Assembly: GCA_037951165.1 (NCBI GenBank)
Contig: JBBDHG010000024.1
Location: 6,105,001 to 6,169,000, forward strand
Origin: Lophius americanus
Lineage: Eukaryota > Chordata > Actinopteri > Lophiiformes > Lophiidae
Direction of reading: 5' to 3'
Length of the DNA stretch: 64,000 nt
In this document: piece after piece, positions 50,116 through 62,800 of the stretch
Position numbering within the stretch: the first letter of the stretch is position 1
Layout: each line of letters begins with the position of its first letter
Position numbers and translations under genes: made by a program
Notes under the pieces: model-generated
Told to the model about the DNA's origin: nothing
Seen by the model: the letters and a program-made list of their open reading frames with translations, nothing else
The model's database searches: none

Positions 50116-53100
50116 GTAAAAAGGTTGTTGTTGTGAAGATTTCTGCATTATAGGGGAGGAGCGGGAGTATTAATAATAATGAAAATGAAATATCAGACAA
50201 GTTTTGAATGGAATAGAGGAAAATAAACGGTATGATGTAAAGCTAATGTATGAATAATTTATCAGTAATGCCCCAGAATGGACTGAATAATTACAGTGGT
50301 CTCCATGAAACACCCTCCCAGACATAAGAGGAGGCTTCGTCCAAATGTCCAAAGGGAGGAAAAATGAAAGCCAAGAGAACAAGAAAGAAGGACAGCACAA
50401 ACAGAGCAAAGAGACAGAGTATAAAATTCACATGACAGGTCTCGTTATCTTGAATGCAAATGCTGGCTGAGTGTTAGCCGGAGTGACACATCGGCTCTTT
50501 TATTGATAAATTGAGGACTGCTATGCTATAATGCTACCAATATGCATTGCAGGGACGCGGGTGAAGGACCCACTCTAAAGGCACAGATGATGACAGACTG
50601 TTTAGACTGCCTCTCATTACTCTTGCACCTCCTGGCCCAGTGACTGAACATGTTTATGACATATGCAGACAGAAAGATTTATCATTCCTCCCGCTTGTTG
50701 TGAATTAAAATGGTACAGTTGGATATTTGGATTACTGGCGCTCTCAAAAAAATAAGCCTCGGTCTTTGTCACTACTGAGATATTTTAATTTGGTGTGGAT
50801 GACCCATGAGGACGCCTCTATATGTCTCTTTTTCACTTGGATTTGCGATTGCTGTTTATAGGATTTTTGTCACATGACTACGCTATTTCCTAGATCATGT
50901 GGGAGGAAGGAAGTGACAGCACTCCCTTTGAAATGCTGCTCATTACATTTTCTACGCACCTGAAATTTATCTTTTGGCAAAATTTTCCATTAAGTAACAT
51001 GTCTAGACGTTCTTCAACACATTCGTAGCGTCAACATTTAACATCATCATTCTTGCCAGAGACTGCAAGAGGTGAAATTATATTAGGTATATACATTAAA
51101 ACCGAATCTCTGCGTTGAAGGTATCGGACGTTCTGTCCAGTTCTGTCATAATCTTCATAACCTGATGTGTTAGTGTTCCACACTAGTAATAATATTTAAA
51201 TGAACTGTACAAATCCCAGCAGGAGTGCTTAACTGTGAAAGGACATCGAAGGCCATCCTCGGTAAACATCACTACTATGAAAAGGGAAAAGGTGCCGCAG
51301 CAGCTCAGCACTGCCAAGTATTCACAAAAAAAATACACAATTCATCACATTTCCTCTGGTTTTTTTTATTCTCTTTGATGAGCCAGTGTTTCTCCTCGCT
51401 GAGGTTGCTGCAGGGCTGCACAACAACTTGCTACCCCCGGACCAATTAGAAAATTACTCAGCATATGAAATACTGTACCAGTGCTTCATCAATTACCGTA
51501 AAAGAGAATATTTTGCTGCCCCAGCAAATCTGCTGCAACAGTGGTGGTGGTCTTATTTATTTCCCTGTGTTAACAGGCATATCATAAGCAACTGCCAAAA
51601 ATATTAATGAATTATAAATATTTAAGTGTTCTGCAAGTAAAAGCAGGAGCAAAACTGCAGGTCTGACGTTGACGGAGCGAAGAAGGCTGTAACTGCATAT
51701 TAGTCATCATGATTTAGATGACGGTATTGACAAAAATATATTAATAATACATATATTAGAATCAACTGCTGCAAAATTATAAACCTTTATTGGTGTGTTG
51801 TTGTTGTTTTTTAGAGTTGCATTAATTAAAGTAGAGTTTCTGGAATCTGTAACAACCAAATGTTCATTTTGTAGCGCGGCTAAAAACACAATAGAGTTAG
51901 ACTGAGTGAGTGAGAGTGGAGAATGATTTATTTAGTTTGAAGAGGATCAGAGGAAAGGTGAACATCATAGTGCAGTGGTAGAGCAGCTCTCGGAATCTTT
52001 GAGCGATATAGCAAGCGCATGTATGTGTGTATTTGTGTGTGTACTCTGGTGTAAGGGTGAGTTGAAGCCTGTATTTTTAGGTCTTTGCCCAGGGCCGTTG
52101 TATTACCCTGAGTCTGTGCTTTATGCATGCATTGAGGCATAAAGAGGAAGGGGAATAGAGAAGGATGAGGGGGGATGAGGGAGAGAAAGAGAAAGAGAGG
52201 ACCTGAAGGTAGTAGGGATGAATGGATGGAAGACAAGGTAGTGTTGAACCTTCAGCTCACCACTGTGTCCCTGTCTTACTCCCCCTCACCCCCCAACCCC
52301 TCCACCTCCACCTCTTCTGGGGTGAGCTCCATGTTTGTATTCTGAATGAGCATATTGGCTTGAGAACTGCACTCCACAATCAACAAACCCGACCCTAGAG
52401 GACCCCACAGGGCCTCCAGCAGCTTTGGATAGACGTGCTGAACAAACCCAATGTCAGGTCGAAACACCTCCTCTTAAAACCACACATAAGCCATAGCTAA
52501 GATATAAAAAGAGGAGGGGGGAGAAAGGGGGGAGATAAGAAACAAGAAACGGAGGAGGGTGCGCAGGGAGTAAAGGTGCGGGAAGAGGAGATGTGGAGGG
52601 ATAGAAATAATGAGAGTTGGAGAAACAGAAGGAAAATGAAGTGGGGGAGGTTTCAAGATAGTGATGAGAACTGTGTGGATGTGTGTGGTGTACGTGTTGT
52701 AGTGGGGTATTGTTGAGAGTGAGATGGAGAGGGGACTAGAGACCGAGAGAAAAAGAAAAAAGACACTAAAAAGTGAGAAATCTCAAACCCGGATGAAGAA
52801 TTTTTTTCCAAATTCAGTTTTCTGTGCTCTCTTTTTCCCACTGCAGTGGTTTCTGGAGAATACTGATACAGCACAGACATTTACCAAGTGGTGCACTTTG
52901 TAGTTACGACGTTGTGAAGATGGTGCTAAATAAGAAGTCATGATTACTCATTTTACGACAAAGTGCTGCAATCTGTGCAGAGGATTGAATGGAAGGGTAG
53001 AATACCAACAATAAACCTTATCTTCTATAAATCTTTGGGTTGTGTGTGCAGCATTTAACTCCAAAATCCAACAAATTTATATCACAAAATGGATCCACAA

Positions 53101-53940
53101 CTCAGCTGGGCCTTGTTTATTGGTTCATTTAATCTGGTGACTTATGAAGTACAATTTTTCATTTTCTGGCTGAACTTTTGATGAAAAGATTATCCAATCT
53201 CATGTCTGTCCATTAAATCTCATGAAAAGTCAGGTTGTTGTAGCTTACCAGACGACTAATAAGAAGAAAAAAAGATCAACATGCCTTCATCCACTGGATA
53301 AAAATCTGTCCTCTAGAACTTCTAAAACTAACTGAATAAACTACAATATTTGTTGGGTGTCTAATCCGTACTAAGGAATAAGAAATGACATGTTTTGCAA
53401 GCTGCAGTGGAATATTTCTTTCAGAGCAAAAATGTCCTGTCCTTTCTCATCTTCTGCTAACACATGCTAACAATTCGACAGCCTCATCTACCGTATTTAA
53501 ATGTCAAGTAAGCAGTATCTCCCCAAATGTGAAACTTTTCATCAAACAGTGACTGATTAATGAGTAAAAAGAAGGACAACATGCAGCTCCTTCAACAAGC
53601 AAAAACAACTATCTCAGATTTTCTAAATGAGTAAATTGCTGTTTATAAACATTGGATATGTATGAGTTGAACTATAATGTGTTCATTACTGAGCAATGGA
53701 ATCTTCCAACAAAGTCAGGTTATGCTGCTTCCCCTTATTATCAGCCATATTGCAAAGCTAAGCTAATACCTTAGCCTTACAATCAATGGTCCTTAACTCT
53801 GAATGTCTTGAGCAGATTTTGAATCTTTACTTCGTAATGAAAAATATGTGCCACTTGACTGAACCTATTTATAATATGACACAGTGGCAGCATGTTTATG
53901 CTAAACAGTAAGGAGCTAAGGATGGAGCCCTGAGGGAGAC
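50116..53940. other. Non-coding DNA without recognised genes
   Basis: Purine-rich stretches (52135-52200, 52505-52640) and otherwise ordinary A+T-rich DNA. No protein-like frame, and no transposon ends recognised. A piece near 53350-53400 (GTCTAATCCGTAC...AAGAAATGACA) may be a remnant of the fish repeat class seen at 37665. Confidence 0.5.
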
Positions 53941-54630
53941 CACAAGTCAAAGGGGCCACCGGGGCATTAAGAGTAGATATTTAGAAAGTCCGATTTGATA
54001 AGTAGGATTTTTTTTCATAATGAAGCATGTGAAGACTTACTAAACAAATATTGTCACTTGATAAAACCAAAAAATTGTTTTAATAAGGTACAAATAGTTT
54101 TTCTTAAAAAGAACAGCCAAACGTTCAGCTAAATTTGATTAAAATTGTGATTTGTCTGTGAAATCCAAAATTTTTATCATAAAATAATTTTATAAGTCAT
54201 ATTTTTCTTTTAAGTGTTTGAAAACATGCTTGACCAAACAAAATATGTCATTTAATCATAACTTTAGAGTTTCCAAGATATTGAATTAATATGCAATATG
54301 CAAATAAATAACTTTTACCCATTTTTTTTTCTTTGTGAGTTAAATCCATTATAACAAACGTGCTGTAAAGCTCTGAACAGATTCAAATCGAACATTTGTG
54401 CCACACACACCTCCTCTCCTGGAAAAACTGAATTTGAATTGATCATACGGGGATATGAGTCAACAGATTTGAAAATTTCATAGCTTCAAACGTGTCTAAA
54501 ACCGTAAAAAAGTAAGCTAATTCAAGAAACAATTTCTGAGATACACACATTTAGATCCTCTACAAAGTATGCGTGAAACTGTGTTGAATTTATGTCCAGT
54601 GGTTTTTGAGAAAGTGTGGATAGACTGCGG

Positions 54631-54662
54631 GCTAATGAGTTGAAACGAAAAGGAGACCAACT
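54631..54662. repeat. Copy 1 of a short dispersed repeat shared with 58803
   Basis: GAGTTGAAACGAAAAGGAGA then CCAACT differs from 58807-58832 by one base. Extent beyond about 35 bp is unclear; it lies in a region (54300-54960) that may be one larger decayed element. Confidence 0.6.
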
Positions 54663-56724
54663 CTGGACAGAAGGACAAGGGTCTGTCTCTTCCAAACTCA
54701 TTTTCACAAAAACGTGAACAACCGGACAGCAGTCCTCTCAAGAAGAAAGGGGCAACTTGTGAGTGTAGCATGGAGATCTAACTATTATGACCTTCCTTTG
54801 CTTTATTATTAATACTCCTCCATAAGTGGATCCATATTCCATTCTTCCAACCAAAAATGTCATCAGATTCAATCACAACTTTTGGAGATATCATGAAGAC
54901 AGACAAACGAATGATCACATACGAGCAGTAACGCTTAAGTATTCCCGCCACGCCCGTTAGCGAGGATACTTTAAAAAAAAAAGTGCTTCAAAAGGCCAAA
55001 GCAGATGTATGAACAAAGACAGAAACCATCCAAAAGTCAAAATCCTTCATCATTCCCTGTGGCAGGGAAACGCTGCACAGAGAAAGGGGCCATAAGTGCG
55101 AGTGTGCTTAAAGAAAGGATAGTCAAGAAAACAAGATTGTAAATTAAAGAGCAATAGATCATTGCACCCTAGACTAATTTAGGAAAATTGTGTGTCAATC
55201 ATAACTTGAGGACTCTGCAAAAGTTTTAGAGACTTTTCATGAAACTGAGCTGTAAATAGTTTAAATCATCAGAGTATTATGATCGTAGCAAAGCCAATCA
55301 CTTTCAAGCACAAACAGGGTAAGGAGAGAAACGTCCTGTTCCTGCGTCCAGCTTGTCTTGTGTTTTTATTGAATATTTTCAGCCAAGATTATTGTGGTGT
55401 GATCATTATGGGGTTCTGCTAATGAATAACGACTGATTATTAACGAGCTGCCAGACACGTAAGGGGCTCATCATCAGCTGCATTTATTCTTGACTTGTGG
55501 AGAGCTGTTAATATCCTTCGTGTTATTAGTCTGTGGTTTCACGCTTGGCATCTGACAGTTTCATGTTTAAATTCTTCTTACTTTTATAAACAACTCTGAC
55601 ACATTCGTCAGAGAAACCCTGTCTGCTCGGAATCTTGTGACTTGGCTGTAACGTCTTTATGCAGTCGCAAAGCGCCATTCTCAGCCGCGCTGTGAGGTCG
55701 TAGGTCCTTGACAATAAAACAGGCGATGAATGATTTTCTTTGACCTCGCCATGTTGTGTCCGGAAACATCTTTCTCTCACCTGTTCTTTCTGTGCTACCT
55801 GTAGATCTATTTGCACATCCACATCCCTATAATTCCTGTCACCAGGTCATTCGTTTTGCTCCGGCTGTTTGGCGATGTTTACAAACAGACAAGCTTTTGC
55901 CCAGTTTCCCTTCCATCTCACTGAATCCAAATATCTTTCAAATCTTTGCTGGCAGAGTTTGCGGTGTGACTTTATTTACAAAAGATGATATACAGTCAAC
56001 CTTTGTTTTCGTGTTTTGGCAAACAGCTCTACAATGACGATACTCACTGTGAGTGGAGATCACAGAATGAGCCAAGGAGTTTAAGTCAACTGACCTGTAC
56101 CGTTACGAGTCAATCCATCGACAGGATCTCGGTGCCTTTTATAAGACGAGATTGGATCCACACATATCTTTAATGAAAGAAAAAGTGATTATTTTTTATT
56201 ATTTATACTATTTACTTTTATATTCCAATTTTCTTATAATCTATTTCAGAGACCCAAAACATCAGAAATCAAAAAAACTGCCAATCACAGTTTGGTGAAA
56301 AATGACGTCATCCGTAGAGGCAGGTTTTCCTAATTCCTCAGTAAAAGTTACTCTCAGCAGCTTCGTGAAGAGATCGTAAGAGGAAACATCCAAGTTACCG
56401 CTAAAGACTTCTAGGACTACTTTATAAATACTGACTATAATCTCTCTAGTCTGTCAATAGAAAGCTGTTCAATTTAGTGCGCCCCCTAGAGGCCTGCTGA
56501 ACACCTTTTTTGTTGGTCAGATGCACTATACTGCATCTGTTTTCAGGGCTTGTATGTTCTGGGTGGCGGAAATGTATTTTTGGTTGTTTTCTGGTCATTA
56601 TCAAAACAAAAAACAAAAACAAAAAAAACAGGCCTTTTAATGTTATTTCTGAATGTTCATCAGAGCCCAGGATTCTCATAGTAACTGATTTAAGATGAAA
56701 ATCTTTTACTGCATTATAAATTAA

Positions 56725-56748
56725 ATGTATTATTATTATTATTATTAC
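56725..56748. repeat. (ATT)n microsatellite
   Basis: About seven ATT units in the context TTAAATGTATT, the same junction as at 25737. Confidence 0.85.
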
Positions 56749-57228
56749 TGTGTCTCACTTCTTTGGACCTTTGCTTAACTTTCCTGGTGTGTGCCTTCCA
56801 ACTCAGAATAAAACTTCAACCAACATGGTGAGTACAACAGATGATGCTTCTTAGATAATGACTAAGAACTTTCCGTATTGATCAGAATCAGTATCAGATT
56901 ATACTTCAATCAAGGTTTAACACTGGCAGAAATTGTTTTTGTAGCTGCTCTTTGACCGTGTGTTGCCATGGTGACACTGGAAGTCAATGGTCGCCATTTC
57001 TATAAAATAAAATATAAAATGGTCGCCATTTTTGTATAAAAGTTTTCCTATGTTTAAGACTAGTTGTTCTTCTGTGGCTTTGTTTACTGTGTATTTTAAG
57101 GTCGTTAATAGGTTAATTTGTTTTTTTCATCTCATATATCCCCTCATGTTCTGGCCATTTTGCTTAAATCTCCATGCGGTCGTGCTTCCTGTGTCAGCAT
57201 GGCAATGGCAATATAGTCGTTTTCTGGT

Positions 57229-57350
57229 GATGATGAGATAATTAACGAGAAAGGGCTTGCTCGTTATCTCAAGATAAAGGGATCCTCCTCTCAATATCTC
57301 GAGAAAATCGTTGCCTGTTATCTCATCATCATGAGAAAAAGATCTGGAGA
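57229..57350. repeat. Inverted-repeat element rich in TATCTC/GAGATA
   Basis: GATGATGAGATAA (57229-57241) and TTATCTCATCATC (57318-57330) are perfect inverted repeats. Between and beyond are GTTATCTCAAGATAA and AATATCTCGAGAAAA. It resembles fish repeats made of CGTTATCTCGAGATAACG units. Confidence 0.65.
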
Positions 57351-58802
57351 TATCAGCCATAAATAAATATCTGCCACCGTGGCCATCTTCAATGTCCAAA
57401 CTATGCCTTGTTTCAGGATTTACAGCATTTTTCTGTTAATGTATTTGTTTTGGCTTCAGCATTTTTTCCACTTCCATCGTGTTTCTGTTATTGGATTGGT
57501 TGTGGATATACATTTGTAATCTGATTTTCTAGAGTTTCTTAATGATGAGAATGTTTTTGGGCCATTGCATCATCATCATCTCTACTGTAGGCATCAACCA
57601 TCAAATCTGCATCCCTGTAAGAAATCAAGTGAGCATCTTTCCCCAAATATTAGACTATTTATTTTATTCAAATCTGCATAACTGAGAGGCTAGAGTCATA
57701 ATGAAGTGGATCAGTGTAGCCCACGCAATTTAAATGCCTTTATCATAAATGAATTCTGCTCCTCCACCATCAACGTGATGGCTGTTCCATCTTTCTCGGA
57801 GACATCAGTGGAGACTGAGATGGAGAGAGACGATAGTGAGACGTAGCGCCGTGGAGAGACGGGAAGACAATAAACATTTCATGGAAAAAGTCGGGAGGAG
57901 GGGTGATTTATTGAGGAAGTAAAGTACGCTGAAAGAGAGGGAGGCAGCTTGTTGATGCTCGCAGCTAATGGGGGAAGACAATAAGACAATAATGGACAAA
58001 TGCAAAGCTGATGATTTGTTCTCATAGAAGTGGTTCCTCCAAATGCTTCCTGTCAACAGACGAGCAGTTGTTCCCAGATTTTAAAGGGAGATAGCAGCAT
58101 TAAGACTTCTTCTGTTTAACGGCCAAACTATTTCACAGCTAACACACTGCAGATCATATCATCCAACGCTACGGCATTCAAAGCCCCTCAAACTCCTTGC
58201 TGGCCTTCCGATCTAAATGATAGCATTTAGAGACGGGGGTAGATTTGAATATATTACATTGAAAAAAAGCTTAGCAGCGATAGCTCTCAGTATGTTTATG
58301 ACAGGAACTATGAAAGCGAGACTGTCAATGTTACGGTGCAAACTACATGTATGCATAATCAGATTGCAGAGCTGTCTGCTGGATCTGTCTTTCTCGAGAC
58401 TACCTTTACTTTAATCTGCAGCCAACTGAGACATGCATCCCACTGATACAGGAATAATGATGCATCTATGGGAAGGGGATTGAAACTTTGAGGAGGTAAA
58501 GAGAGGAAGAAAGAAAATCCCCAAATCCCAAACTATGTTATTTAAGTGACAGTGACAGGTTAAGCGTGACAGAGACTAAAATTTACGATGATATTTATTT
58601 TCACTCACTGTCTCTGCTCATTTTTTCTCACGGCAGTCACATCCAGGAGCAACAAACAGTCAAACAGTCGAGCCCACCATGAGGTTTAACCATTCGGATT
58701 TCAAATCTCGCAGATCTAGACTTGTGATGCTAATCTAAGAGCTGCAACTCAACAGCTTTCATCGACGAATCCCTCCTTCACCCCCAAGGAGCACTCCGGT
58801 CT

Positions 58803-58835
58803 ACTGAGTTGAAACAAAAAGGAGACCAACTGCTG
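58803..58835. repeat. Copy 2 of the short dispersed repeat shared with 54631
   Basis: CTACTGAGTTGAAACAAAAA then GGAGACCAACT, nearly identical to 54628-54660 and in the same orientation. Confidence 0.6.
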
Positions 58836-59414
58836 ACATTAAAGGCTGAGCATTAGCTTGAACCAGGCCCCATGCAGACCCACTTATCTGGAAATCACCT
58901 GTGTTCTGCAGACCGCATGGCCAATTACACTGAGATTAACCAGTACTCCTGGATCAAATCAGAGCCCAGTGTCGTCATCTGCTTATTACAAATCGAAGGA
59001 GAATTCTCTTGTAATTTTATTTAACCTTTATCTATATACAGAGAATAACATTATTCAGGTATAATGTATTTCTCAAAAACTTGTTTTTTCTCACTTGCCT
59101 GCCGGGGTCAATCCCGGCTAGATCAGACAAGCGGGAATAGTGTGCAGAGTGTGTGTTTGTGAGTTAAGCTCCTCCAAGTCATTAATAATGTTCCTTTGGT
59201 CGGAAATGATAGAGTTTATTTAAGTTTACCGCACAGAAGAGCCGGGCATCAAATCAATCACTGCAAGATTTTTGTGTCAAGCCAGAGTCGAATAAAACAT
59301 TACTTTTTAGTACTTAGTTCAAAAACTGTCAAAGTGTTTGTAGAAACAACAAGAAAAACTGTGGAAATATCAGTTCATTAGGTTAGTACATACACTCATA
59401 ATACCTAATGATAT

Positions 59415-59816
59415 AACATGTCATAACATTATAATCACTGACAGGTGAAGTCAGAATCACAGTGATTATCTAATCACAATGGCGCCTGTCAGTGGGTGGG
59501 TTATATGAGGTAGCAAGTGGATGTTTTGTCCTGAAGTTGATGAGTTGGAATCAGGGGAAATGGGTACACCGTAGGAAATGAGCGACTTTGACAAAGGAGT
59601 CATTGTGATGGCTAGATGACTGCGTCCGAGCTTCTCCAAAGCTGCATTTCTTGAGTGTTCCCTTCCTGCCATGGTTCTTACCTACCAAAGTGATGTAAAA
59701 AAAGGATAATCGCCAACAGTGTCATGGATGGATTCCAAAGAAGAGCTAATGTAGCGGAAATTGCTGAAAAAGTCAATTCAGACTGAAGGGTCTCAGAACA
59801 CACAGTCCATCAAAGA
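59415..59816 (+). mobile_element. 3'-truncated Tc1-like transposon (plus orientation)
   Basis: The left end TCATAACATTATAATCACTG followed by ACAGGTGAAGTC is a terminus of the family at 8626 and 42412. It continues through GGCGCCTGTCAGTGGGTGGG and TTTTGTCCTGAAGTTGATGA (transposase start region), then GAGCGACTTTGACAAAGGAG and GTGATGGCTAGATGACTGCG. Similarity fades near 59816 and no right end is found. Inactive. Confidence 0.8.
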
Positions 59817-62800
59817 TTGGTATATTATCGGTTTATGTTATCTGTGGAAAACACAGATTTACTGTGAAAATATTAACCTTTGTCACGGTGCCCGAGAGGG
59901 CAAACGCATTGCGACCATCAATTTCACATCATACGCAAGCTACAAACATCAGTTTGACAACATGAACATGCTGTAAGCGTCAATTTCAATACAGGCGCAT
60001 GTTGCACATTAAGAAAAAAAAATCTTCATCAAGTTGACGACACGCATACGCGCAGAAAATAAAGAGAACATCTTCATTAATTTCACCAGAAACACACATG
60101 GTGGTTAAGAGCTTATTGACTTCAGTTGTTGCCATGGAAACGTTTATTCAACAGTCAGAATGTCACATATAGAAAATTTATTAATCTATTAAAAATGATC
60201 TCAGTCAGTTATTTTCTTTCTTTTTTCTTTTTTTTTTACAAAAAATAATGTAGATATAAACTCACCTTTTACTTGAGGAGTTCAATTGGATGGACGAACC
60301 CTCGCTGTCAGGGTTGACAGCATAGGCCTAGTTTAATGTAATGTCCGTAAGTATTTCATTTCACACCTGATGCCCTGTGTCGCAATGAACATTTAAATTC
60401 TAATAACTAGAAAAAGGTTGTTTTTTTGAAATGTCAAGTTCATTTCTTACCCAAGGAATTTTCAACTTATCTGTATATGTTTTATAGAAATTTCCCCCAA
60501 TCCAGCTTTAGCTTTAACTACAACTCCTTATACCCCTCTAACAAAAAGACACAGGCAGTGGTATTGATCTGCATGTAAGAGGCAGAGATAACATTGGCAG
60601 GGCATTATGTATAGTCATTTATTATTTGACTTGCTATAGAGTGATTGGCAGTAGGAGAGGATTCTTATCAGGGTCGAGCTGCCTTCCCATTCATCAAAAT
60701 TATAACTCGGCGCATGAAAATGAGAGTGGCTGATAAGTGGATTCTCTCAGAGAGTGTTTGATGTTGGACTTAACTGTGCTTTCTCACCGAGGCAAATACG
60801 ATTTAAAGCAACAGAACCACCTTCAGAAAGCTGCTTTTGAAACAAAAGGAAAGTAATTACTCATATCAACTTCGCAGTGAAGAAACTTACCACACTCCTG
60901 CGCAGCTATTTTATATAATTTTATTTGTGCGTTTTTGTCCCTGCACCTGTTCTCACTCACATGGTGTTTATTTCCATTCTGCTTCTCTGCCTATTGGTCC
61001 CCTCAAATTACCCAATCCATTATCTGGCTTCTCCAGCCAGCAAGCTCATTTGGAAATCAGAGTTAAAACAGTAATAAGTAGAGAATTATGGGGAGACAGA
61101 AATTGAAAGGGGAGTGTTTCAAAATTGTTTTTGTCCACAGTTGGTCCAAATCACAACTGGGAGTTTGTTAAAAGAGATGCAGACAGAAAGACATAATGGC
61201 AGTGACAAACAACTCGCCAGTTTTTTTGAGCATTCAGGCCCCCCTTGCTGAAACCAGTATTTTTGCCACAGTTTGAAATCCTTTTCCCAAGATAATTATC
61301 CATTGTAGATGCCCTTCCTCAGATAATGACTGCCTCACCACTGAGATAGGAAATTAACTGGGACCCAGTGTGCTGCAAGCACAATGGAGGGACTGCCCCC
61401 AGCATCATTCAGCTAATTTTAACCAAGAAGAGAACTTGGTACGCTGCTCTTGATACTCCTCTCCTGCTTAAAAGAAATAATGTACTTCCATTGCATGTAT
61501 AATGTCATCTGGAAACAGAGAAATCAGGTATAATGTCCTCATGAGAGACCTCATGAGTGAATGGCAACAGTGCCCCCTTGTGAAGCAGATCAGCTTCTTT
61601 CTTTTTTTTGCATGCAGTAACCCTTCAGCAAAACAAAAGTCTTGGCTGCAAAAAAAAAAAAATTCTCTTTCTCACTCTAAGGAGTTGATTTGTGAGGTTT
61701 CAGCCTCATACTGGCAACACAGCTTACTTATTTGAAGCCTGCTCAAAATGATTGAGTGATCAGGAAAGTTCAGACCTAACAAAGTGTCTGAGGAGAAACA
61801 GGTTAATGTGTAGTTGGGTGATTTAAAAGTAGACGCTCATGGGTGGTTTGTGACGCCGAATCAAAGACAGGCATAATAAACAGTATGAATAAAGCAAAAT
61901 CGCAGGTTGGTATAATGTCTACAGCTGGATTTCTTCTAAGTGCATTAGTGCAGCAGGGCCTGACTTTAATTAGTGTAGCAAGTATTAACACATTTATTTA
62001 GTGCTGTGCTAGTGTTCCCAAAGACTTAATTATATGAGAGTTAAGGCCATTTTTTTACCAGCTTGGCCTCTTTGTAAAACGATAACTGCTGGCTTACAGA
62101 CCTCTTTCTTCGTGACTCAATTCAGATACTTGTTGAGAGCAGGCATGAAGTCCAAAAGTCAGCTAATTTACATAGATTACACCATCAATCTTTAGAAGAA
62201 CGCACAAAAACCAATAAGATCCTCATCCTGAGCTCACCAACGTAACCTGAATGTGCGCAATGAAGCAAAGAGATTTTGGAGGGGAGGAGGTGTCTGGTGT
62301 GGTCTGCTATTCTGTTCACGTTACATGGCCGTGCACCTCGCCACAATTTATAGCTTAGTTCACGCCATATAATCCCTATTACCAGATGCTTAAGACTCCT
62401 CAAAGCAGTTTACTGTTGTTAGCCTGTGGATTGTTAACCACAGGCAGAGATGGATGGCTTAATTTGTTAAATTTATATTATGCACGTAACACCCGGGGGG
62501 CAAACCGGCTGGATCAGGGTGACTTTGGCAGCCATCCATCTTTACTGCGAGTAGGTGCAGTCACCCTGCTCCTCCGTGGCCCGGGATCCAAAACCTAAAT
62601 TATCTGTAACAGTTGTTCTATTAACCCCCACAATTTAATAGGATTACATGCAAATCTAGTTTGAAAGGAAAAGCGAGGGTGCAGCTGGAATCACCAAACA
62701 GAGGTTCATTAAACATCAGAGGCATTCCTGTCCTGCCGTTCACCTCTAGCTGCTGCACATTTCCAGGGGATAAGGTGTATCTTGATGAGCAGATGTGTGC

